Source: Pseudeuparius sepicola (taxonomy: Eukaryota; Arthropoda; Insecta; Coleoptera; Anthribidae). From it: a DNA stretch of 64,000 nt. Positions 56,397 through 64,000 of the stretch are shown piece by piece (within the stretch, counting starts at the first letter, position 1; the number at the start of each line of letters is the position of its first letter). The notes under the pieces were generated by a model. The model saw nothing but the letters and a program-made list of their open reading frames with translations. It was not told where the DNA came from and did not search any database. The DNA is taken from assembly GCA_963920635.1 (NCBI GenBank), contig OY987300.1:56441415-56505414 (forward strand), given 5' to 3'. The position numbers and the translations under genes were made by a program.

Positions 56397-57873
56397 CAGG
56401 GTGAGTTTTTTTCGATGCCCACTATGGGGATCTCGGAAACTAGCAGAGCTAGAACAAAGGTTAAATCGGGAAAGAATTGCAGTTTTGAATGCTCAATCTA
56501 ATGCCCCTTTTGGATTATTAAAAAAGTTCATAGCTCACTAGATATTTTGAAAAGAGTGTTTTTTCGCTGTTTCATCAGATCTCTGTAGCTCCGTGATTTC
56601 TGATTATACAGAAAAACTGTAGAGACAAAAATTGTAGATAATTTTGGGCTTAATAAGAAGATCTTATCAAATTGTTTATGTTGTTTGTGATTTTTGAGAT
56701 ATGACATAAACTTGTGTTTTTTAAATGTAAATCATAGTTGGCTGTGGCCTTGTAAAATCGGCCATTTTTTGAGCTTTCCAAACATATAATACTTGGCATA
56801 GTTAATATAAAAAATAAAAGAGCTAGGGCTAATTTTCTGATTTTTTTAAATTATCACATAGTCCATGGAATATTTTCATAATTACGTTCTATTTTATAAT
56901 TAGACACTGGTAACAAAATGTAACAAAATAAAACAAAAATTAAAAAACTCAAATTCAAATTATTATTATTTTAAAAGGTCACCTTTTAAAATAAAAAAGG
57001 TATTCAAACAATCCATCATTATTATTTATGCAAATATTGCATCTTTTTTAAAGCTGAATTTGTCGCCTTTCGTCAATACTGACACTTGCTTCTAAAACGC
57101 AGCTGCTCTTAATTCAACAATTGTCTCATACTTTTTTTGTACTGTTCTCCACAAAAAGAAATCCAAAACAGACAAATCGGGGGATCGGGGCTGCCAGGAA
57201 ATAGGTCTATTTCTCCCTATCCAACTATTTGGATAGAGCTGATCTAGGTAATTTCTTACTGGCAAATAATTATGTAGTGGAGCTCCATCATGATAATTTT
57301 TGTTTTATTTTGTTACATTTTGTCACCAGCTAAAAATAAAATATTTGAAAGTTTGAAGTATGTCTTATTATACAATAGAACGTAATTATGAAAATATTCC
57401 ATGGCTGACTATGTGAAAACTAAAAAAATCGGAAAATTAGCCATAGCTATTTTATTTTTTATAATAACTCTGCCCAGTATTATATTTTTGGAAAGTTTAA
57501 AAAATGGCCGATTTGATAAGGCCTCAGCCAACTATGATTTACATTTAAAAACCACAAGTTTATGTCATATCTCAAAAATTACAAACAACATAAAAAAAAT
57601 TGATTAGATTATCTTATATTAAGCCCACAATTGTCTACAATTTTTGTCTCTACAGTTTTTCTGTATAATCAGAAATAACGGAGCTACAGAGATCTGATGA
57701 AATAGTAAAAATCACTCTTTTCAAAATATCTAGTGAGCCATGAACTTTTTTAAAAATCCAAAAGGAGCATTAGATTGAGCATTCAAAAATGCAATTCTTT
57801 CCCCATTTAACCTTTGTTCTAGCTCTGCTAGTTTCCGAGATCCCCATAGTGGGCATCGAAAAAACGCACCCTG
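56397..57873 (-). mobile_element. Mariner-type foldback element, copy 3 (intact)
   Basis: TA|CAGGGTGAG at 56397 and CGCACCCTG|TA at 57873 bound 1,477 bp with long inverted arms and the transposase remnant in the core. Same family and orientation as 46754-48268. Confidence 0.9.
57090..57293 (-). pseudogene. Tc1/mariner transposase C-terminal remnant (copy 3, best kept)
   Basis: On the minus strand from 57293 one frame runs from HDGAPLHNYL through YPNSWIGRNRPISW and PRSPDLSVLDFFLW to RTVQKKYETIVELRAAA. The Asp of HDG and the Asp of VLD are separated by 41 residues, which points to the DD41D group of mariner-like transposases. The catalytic N-terminal half with the first Asp and the DNA-binding domain are absent. 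It cannot act, but it ties the family to its likely autonomous source. Confidence 0.82.
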
Positions 57874-57981
57874 TATATTGTACAAAGATTGTCCTTCAAT
57901 TACAATTTATCCGGATAAAATCAATATTGTTATAAAGATTCCGTAGGTATATTTATATTAGCTTAAGTCTCTATAAATTAA

Positions 57982-58041
57982 AGGTCATTTAATGAAGAGA
58001 GGTCATTTTAAATTTAAGAGAGGGCATTTTAAATTTAAATT
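57982..58041. repeat. Short tandem repeat, three units of about 20 bp
   Basis: Units of the form AGGTCATTTTAAATTTAAGAG with substitutions. Confidence 0.6.
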
Positions 58042-59046
58042 TTTAACAAACATATACCTACCTAGCGTTAAGAAGATGGTGCCAGCTAGGCAGAGAAAAA
58101 TATCTAGCGAATATTCACTACAAAATGGTGGACAAAGCAGAGTGCCTACAAGGTGTTTTTGGTCCGAATAGAAATTGTGAATCTAATCACTAAATTTGTG
58201 AAAATCGGACATGTAGATGCGAACTTGCCGTCGTCATGTGCTGAATGTGCCGCAGCAAAATTCATTTCAATACACGCACAGCAATTATATAGAGATTTGA
58301 ATAAATGTGCGATAACAGATGCATTATTAGATAAGTTAGAACTTTCCTAACTTTTTCTATGTAATATACCTATATTAATCGAGAATACTTTATATACTGA
58401 CCAATGAACCAGCAAGACATGGCGCAATATCCTGCAACGCCCCTTATCCTGGTACACCCCCCCCCCCCGCATCCCCCATATCAAATATTCAGCATTCGGC
58501 TTAATTGCGCATGGACCAAATCCGAGAAGGCGTCGTTAGCATAATTCTTAGTTACACCCTAACCTAACATAATTATCTCGACGCAGCAGCGGGCATGTCG
58601 ACACCCCAATCCCGCTGAAATCCACATAAATATCCACTATCCTAATATACACGTAATCCTGCTATCTTCTAATTACGCTGATGGTTACTGCCTCCCATAC
58701 ATGGGCGTAGGACGCAGCTAGCAAGACGTTAGAAACAGCATAGAAGTAAAAACAATACATGGATTAAAGGTTTATTCCCCCTTTTGTACTGTAGATTTTC
58801 CACATATTCGTTTTTAAATTTATTTGGTGCAGGCCTGAACTTGAACTAAATATACCCAAATATACATAAAAAAGTTATTTATAGATCATAAAAACACTGA
58901 TTTTAACAAGGAAAATTTAATTTTTCATGGTTTACCTGGTTGTTTATTCTTCCTTTAAAAGGCTAATCATTTTTACCTTAAGTAATTTAAGTCTTATGTA
59001 GGTTTCTTTCTAGTCTTCATAAGAACGGTTTGATTTTTTAATCTTT
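58042..59046. other. Unassigned DNA with a C12 run
   Basis: A run of twelve C lies at 58457-58468. A 65-codon ORF at 58153-58350 has no recognisable domain. Otherwise nothing. Confidence 0.4.
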
Positions 59047-59130
59047 TAGTGTCCTGATGATGACTCAAGTCTAAACGTGCACTATTAAAAGATAAGATTT
59101 TTTGTTCCACATTGGCGTGTATCCAAGAAA
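59047..59130 (+). mobile_element. Penelope-like terminus fragment
   Basis: GTCCTGATGATGACTCAAGT then CTAAACGTGCAC is a Penelope-type terminal repeat. The core CTGATGA, T, GACT-CA-AGTC is followed by TAAAC instead of GAAAC, so a hammerhead core here would be inactive. The rest of that element is not adjacent. Confidence 0.55.
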
Positions 59131-59296
59131 ACCCCAGTTAACAATTATTGTAAAAGTAAATAATGTACCTACACCAGCTTGAAGTTTTGCTATAACTAGC
59201 CAAAGTTCTGGTTCATATCCGACAAAAGTGGTCCGAAGTTAATCTGAACATTTGTTGCACTTTGTTAATATGCTGCAAAATAAATATTTTGCCCAT

Positions 59297-59430
59297 CGCT
59301 CTTGGCCAATGATTAGCAGTAGGTATTTTTCTATGAAGACATGTATACAGATGTGAACCAAGGTCGACCGAAGACAGAAAACCCGCAATCCAAATAGTTC
59401 GCGACGCTATGAACCTCGCCACCGCGTCCC
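59297..59430 (-). mobile_element. SINE head fragment
   Basis: Minus strand: GGGACGCGGTGGCGAGGTT at the head and GGTTCACATC at the B-box position (one mismatch). The body matches the CGCTCTTGGCC part of the copy at 6055-6488. No tail; truncated at its 3' side or diverging into 59170-59296. Confidence 0.55.
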
Positions 59431-59889
59431 AATAGAAAATATTAGGTATTTACTTGAAAAGTGTTCTGCAGGTAGGGTCTTTCATGTAATTTTTTTCTAT
59501 TGAATAAAGGAATAAATAGACTCAATGATTTAAGCCTCTCCTGCAATGTTATGCCAACCCTAAAATGGGCAAAAAATTTGGTTTTGTTTTTTTTCTCAAA
59601 AACGGTTGAATCTATGAACTTGAATTTTGGGATGCGTTACCAGTAAGTTGGAAGACACTTTACAGTAGAATCACTCTGTATATCCTAAGGGTTGAAACCC
59701 GAAAGATCTATTCGTCTTTTTTACGGAACTTTTTTGTAAGTTTGTTTATTTAAATAGAAAAATTGGCGTCCTCTAGCCGAATTAACTTAGAAGCTTTTTT
59801 ACTCCTGATATTTTTGCATGAACTTAACAGTTTTTCTGATAAAAAATACTTGGCCGTTTTTAAATACAGTTATTTACACACGATTGCCT
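59431..59889. other. Unassigned DNA, foldback-like words
   Basis: Contains CTCAAAAACGGTTGAATC and AATCACTCTGTATA, similar in style to TA-flanked elements, but no pair of ends was recognised. Confidence 0.3.
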
Positions 59890-60182
59890 AAAAATATAGT
59901 AGGTCCGGTAATACCACCGTTGTTATGAACCATCAAAATTCCAAAGTTGATTCTATCCTTAACACTGACTCCTGACTCCACCAAAAATCCTACTTCTTCA
60001 CTTGAACGCCGCGTAACACTACTATTTATAAACTCATCCATTCCCGACAGTGACAAAAAATTCCTTATACCCCGCGAATCCCAAATCTCTCGTTTCCACG
60101 GTCTACCTAAATTCCATAAAAAATGGCATTCCTTTACGACCTATATATAGTTACACTATTAGTTCGCCTACATACAAACTCT
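59890..60182 (+). pseudogene. Penelope-like reverse transcriptase, N-terminal part
   Basis: Plus-strand frames give NTTVVMNHQNSKVDSIL near 59910, then IPRESQISRFHGLPKFHKK near 60075, and a continuation YTISSPTYK up to the LINE insertion. These are the fingers-region motifs of Penelope RT (the FYGLPKIHK-type block and SPTY). At least one frameshift is present. The frame resumes after 61157. Confidence 0.75.
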
Positions 60183-61157
60183 TCACTTTGTCTTTCCAAA
60201 CAGGGAGGGGTGGGTCAAAGGGAATAACGACGCCCAAGGCTGGCTCGTCTGGTACACAGACGGATCCAAAATGGGGGAAGGAACGGGGGCCGGAGTTTTT
60301 TGTCAAGGACTGGCTAGGAGGTTGACTACCTCCCTCGGGGAGGACACCAACGTGTTTCAGGCGGAGGTGCTCGCCATCATGATGGGGGTAGAGGAATCGC
60401 TCAGGCTCAGACTTCAGAGTCAGGGGCCGGAAGCTGACCTTCTGCTCTGATAGTAAAGCGGTAAAGTGGAGGACTGTAGAATGAGTTTGATCTGGCTGGT
60501 GGCCGAAGGGAACAGGGTCTTTCTGTCGTGGGTGCCTGGTCACTCGGGCATAGCGGGGAATGAGACTGCGTACCTATTGGCTAGAGACGGATCCATGAGA
60601 AAACCGGTGGAGCCAGAACCAATATTGGGAATTGCGCCACGGGTCGCAATTAGAGCCCTGGACGAATGGCTGTATGGCAGGTTCGTTGAGGAGTGGCGCC
60701 GAGCTCCGGGGTTGAGGCCGACTAGGCTCATGATTCGTGGGCCGTCGACCGTCCTGTCTAGGGAACTGCTGCGTCTACCAAGGTCGGAGTTAAGGGGAGT
60801 GGTGAGGGTCCTCACCGGACACTGCTGCCTGGCTCGCCACCTGAACTTAATAGGAGTGGGAGGGGAGGCTGAGTGCAGATGGTGTCTGGAGGATGAGGAG
60901 ACACCGCACCACTTGGTCACTGAATGCCCTGCACTTGACAGGGTCAAATTCGACTCCTTCGGCTCAGCCAAACTGAGCGCGGAGGATGTAGGTATCTGGT
61001 GTCAGGGTGGGTGAGCTGCGGGCCTTTATTAAGAGGGCCGGCATGCAGGCCGCCGTGTGGCGCTGGCCGTGGGGGCACAACGGGCCCACTGTGGCCTACA
61101 TGCCGGGCCGATTTAAGGTGGCCACCCCCTGCACTAGATAGATAGATAGATAGATAG
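60183..61157 (+). mobile_element. 5'-truncated LINE inserted in the Penelope element
   Basis: Flanked by an 11-bp duplication ATACAAACTCT (60172-60182 and 61158-61168). It contains an RNase H-domain end of the pol ORF, a 3' UTR of about 140 bp and a (TAGA)n tail at about 61136-61157. GC-richer than its host. It belongs to the RNase H-bearing I/R1-like LINEs. Confidence 0.88.
60220..61014 (+). pseudogene. LINE RNase H domain and C-terminal zinc-knuckle region
   Basis: From about 60240, WLVWYTDGSKMGEG carries the first catalytic Asp, VFQAEVLAI the Glu, and SDSKAV (in a shifted frame around 60446-60468) the second Asp. From 60466 the open frame shows LSWVPGHSGIAGNE (the last RNase H motif) and at the end CRWCLEDEETPHHLVTEC, the C-x2-C-x8-H-x4-C-like knuckle typical of this LINE group. 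Two compensating single-base changes near 60446 and 60465 put three stops into the middle. The upstream endonuclease and RT are absent through 5' truncation. Confidence 0.85.
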
Positions 61158-61160
61158 ATA
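61136..61160. repeat. (TAGA)n tail of the LINE
   Basis: Tetranucleotide run at the 3' end of the LINE, as expected for a target-primed insertion with a simple-repeat tail. Confidence 0.85.
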
Positions 61161-62020
61161 CAAACTCTCCAAATACCTCGCGATTCAATTAAAAATTTTG
61201 TAGGACATACCGACAGCTTCATCAAGAATTGTATGGGTTTTACACTAGAGTTGACAGATATACTGGTCAGTTTTGATGTAGAATCTTTGTTTAACGATCT
61301 TTTTGCTTCTCATAGTAGTTCCGCGGATATCCTAGCACTTATTGAATTTTGCCTTAAGTCCCGTATTTCATTTTTAATAATCGACTTTTTGAACAAACTT
61401 ATGGTCCTGCTATATGGGTTCTCCCATGTCTCCCGTGATAGCCAACATATTTATGGAATCTTTTGAACAACAAGCTCTTGTATCCGCAGATCTAAAACCA
61501 AAATGTTGATTTTATATGTGGATGACACTTTTGTAATTTGGCCTCACGTGAAGGATACCCTTTCTACTTTCCTTCATCCCCTTATCTCCCTGTACCCAAA
61601 CTTTAAGAGTACCATGGACGTGGAAAACGACGATCTTCTTCCTTTCCTGGATGTGTTGGCGTCACAGTCGATCGATTGTTCTCTAGGACATTCGGTATAC
61701 CGGAAACCAAGTTATACAGATAGGTACTTTAATGGTTTCTCCCATCACCACCCATCCCAAAAACAATCCGTAATTAACTCGTTATAAGCTTACCAGCAAT
61801 ATCCCTCTCCGATTCTAATAATCTTGATAAAGAACTGGATCATCTTACTAATGTTCTACTTGCCAACAATTATTCTTATCATATTATTCAGCGCTCTTTT
61901 AAGAAATTTACTAACCACAACAATAATACTTCTCCACCGACCACTATAGTTTTCCTTCGATATATCCATGATAAGGTTGATTTTGCCCCACGTTTTAAAC
62001 TTTGCCAAAAAAAATTTTTC
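61158..62020 (+). pseudogene. Penelope-like reverse transcriptase, central and C-terminal parts
   Basis: Continues the RT after the LINE: YKLSKYLAIQLK near 61160, VGHTDSFIKN near 61200, TDILVSFDVESLF near 61255 (first catalytic Asp), YGFSHVSRDSQHIYGIF near 61415 (the GSPLSPV-ANIFME block, degraded), LYVDDTFVIWPH at 61509 (YVDD box), and LLPFLDV with VYRKPSYTDRYFN near 61640-61730. These are the Penelope RT motifs in order. Several frameshifts. The endonuclease domain is not seen. Confidence 0.85.
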
Positions 62021-62084
62021 ACATTTTCCTTTTTAGTTGGTCTCTCCCACTGTGTGGTTCAAATTTCTTATATCGTGACTGAAT

Positions 62085-62091
62085 CACCCTG
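62085..62091. other. Lone transposon terminus
   Basis: CACCCTG|TA, the form of the right end of local TA-flanked elements. No left partner was identified in the preceding Penelope sequence. Confidence 0.3.
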
Positions 62092-62129
62092 TATAATTAT
62101 ATTTCCACATTCCATACTACAACGGGCAT

Positions 62130-62420
62130 AGACGTACGCCAATGCAATGCTCCAGCAGTTCCAGCGGTCCGGTTTTAGCGTGGACAAATCCAGATTTATG
62201 ACCACCAGGACCCCACTGGGCATGCCCGTATCTCTGATTCGCCCTCGCGTTAAAATGTTATAAATAAGGCCTAATCAAATAAAACCCATTTCGGCGTTAA
62301 GCCTTTGCTTTCCCCCCCGTTTTCGCGTCATGGCGGCAGTAAACTGGACGTTTCAGTCGCGAATAATTTTTGGGATCCATCAGGCCCTCAGCGGGTTTTT
62401 TTGCATGAAGTTAATCTGCA
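62130..62420. other. GC-rich island with homeodomain-like words
   Basis: GC-rich stretches (CAGCGGTCCGG, CCCCCCCGTTTTCGCG) alternate with TTATGACC, TTATAAATAAGG and AATTAATCTGCATGAATTC-like words (GCATGAAGTTAATCTGCATG near 62403). No repeat ends and no coding similarity. Candidate enhancer-type DNA. Confidence 0.35.
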
Positions 62421-64000
62421 TGAATTCAATTTGTTATAGGGAGTCTTTTAGCAGAGTGTACATATTGCTTACAGTTGCCGAAATTGATCACTTCTCAAAT
62501 ATTTATCTCATGATACATAATGAATCTTCTTGAGAATTGAAAAATGTTGTTGTCCTGAAGCACTGGTGTAATAAAAATGAAATTTTGTAAGATTTTTCGG
62601 AGGTTTATTGGAATATTGTCCTTCCATTACTAGAAGTTGTAAGAATAATTATTGCAAAGAAAACTAGATATTACCAGAAGCATTAAAATTATTCACAATT
62701 AGGTATTGGTATTGCTAATTCCCTTTCGAAAGATGAATAACGCAAAAGTAGCTAAAGCATAGATAAATTATTTATGTCTAAGATGTACTATGCACATAAA
62801 CATTGAAACGCACGAAAAAAATTATCTGGAAAAGTTGTTTTAAGAATATTTCAGTATAAAATGACAAAATTAAAATAATTTAAATGACATACCTATTCTT
62901 ACAACTTTCCGCGTCTGATCTTAGAGGGACGAGCTTTTAGTAGCCAATTTTTTCCTCCAATTTGATTGCAGTATAAATTTAGTTTCGTTTTATAATAAAT
63001 ACTTATCTAAAAATATTTTATCTATTTCCTAAATTGAAAATCTAGATTATTCCAATGTGTGCCTTTCTCAGTCAAAATAGACTAGATATATACTTTTGCA
63101 AAAAAGAACAAAAAACATGGTATCAACTTAAGGAATTTAATAGTTTAATAATTGCTTATGTACTATAAATCTTAGATTGCAGAGATCAATTATTGTTATC
63201 AAATTATTTATTTATTTAAAAACATGTGAACATTTTACATGCGTCCGACTTCAAAAACATTTTTTAAATCAAACTTTTGAGTTAGAAAAAGTTATCACGA
63301 AATAAATCTCTCTGCATCAAAAACTTGTCATCAGTACCTACCTACTAATTTGTCCAATTTCAAAAATTGCCGTGCGCGTTTCAATGTAATTTCAGGGCGT
63401 CGTGTATAATTTCGTAATTTACGTATTTTGTAATAATCACATGGTGTTGGTACCCTGAAGATATTATAATAGATAGGATAATGAAGGGCATTTTCAATAA
63501 CGGTACTTCTCCTTATATTTTTATATGGGTTTTGTAGCAACGGTAATAGAAATAAAAACTAAAATTAATTACAACCAATCAGGTGTTTACACGGCCGAGG
63601 CTAAGGCAAACATTTCTTTGAAATTATGGCCTGGTGTCTGTCAAGGGGCCATTAATAAATTTCTACGCATATACTATGCCACAAAACGAACTTCACGAAG
63701 GATTTATTTAGGCGATCGATAACTGAAAGAGCAAATATTTATACTGGAAATATTACTTTGTATTTGAGGCTAATAAACGCGTATATATAAAATAGGTGTA
63801 AAGAGCTATATAATGTAACATACCTAGATATAAGACACTAATTTAGTTTTATGCATCATAAATAATATTCTAAGAAGCTTGTATGCAAAAATGTATACCC
63901 GAAATTTAATAGTTGTTTTGATTTCTTCCCTTTTTTAAGGGTGCTACAATAGTCTCACATGCAAAATCGGTTATGCATCACCAAGAAAATAATAATATAC
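62421..64000. other. AT-rich DNA, nothing recognised
   Basis: Short ORFs only. A slightly GC-richer stretch at 63580-63700 has no recognisable content. Confidence 0.4.

Overview
The window looks like insect nuclear DNA. It is AT-rich and packed with many small transposon families, and I find no host protein-coding gene, rRNA, convincing tRNA gene or CRISPR array. The repeat content (Ty3/gypsy, Penelope-like elements, CR1/Jockey- and I/R1-like LINEs, a tRNA-derived SINE, an RTE-type 3' end, mariner-type foldback elements and hAT MITEs) and the frequent tacctacct motif fit a large arthropod genome. A beetle or another large-genome insect is my guess; the sequence does not settle it.

Layout. 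1-4633: AT-rich DNA with GC-rich patches at 556-1340, 2320-2445 and 3361-3700. 4634-12687: a long-arm foldback element carrying the end of a mariner transposase gene. It was invaded by a tRNA-like SINE (about 6055-6488) and then by a complete Ty3/gypsy element on the minus strand (6551-12478), with two apparently identical 438-bp LTRs and a GTAT target duplication. 12688-14260: a possible zinc-finger relic and a decayed LINE. 14495-24775: a dense run of foldback elements and MITEs, including two hAT MITEs with perfect 8-bp target duplications. 26014-27353: a short Penelope-like element (PLE) with an intact GIY-YIG endonuclease ORF, inverted termini and a 15-bp target duplication. 28113-42710: further foldback elements, two of them only 36 bp apart at 37293-39524, plus tandem duplications. 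43130-44770 and 53179-54108: more PLE relics. 46754-48268 and 56397-57873: two further copies of the first foldback family. 49579-50860: a foldback element abutting an RTE-type 3' end. 59047-62091: PLE fragments, one split by a 5'-truncated LINE carrying an RNase H domain. 62421-64000: AT-rich DNA with nothing recognised.

The elements form a stratigraphy: SINE and LTR retrotransposon inside a mariner-type foldback element, LINE inside a PLE, foldback element inside an older repeat. Two signals stand out. PLE termini carry hammerhead-ribozyme-like cores whose helix II differs in sequence between PLE families but keeps pairing. The foldback family carries a transposase remnant with D-to-D spacing of 41 residues. 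About a dozen GC-rich islands, several kb apart in the AT-rich background, are not explained by any repeat I recognise and could be conserved regulatory DNA. All calls are by eye; no search was run.
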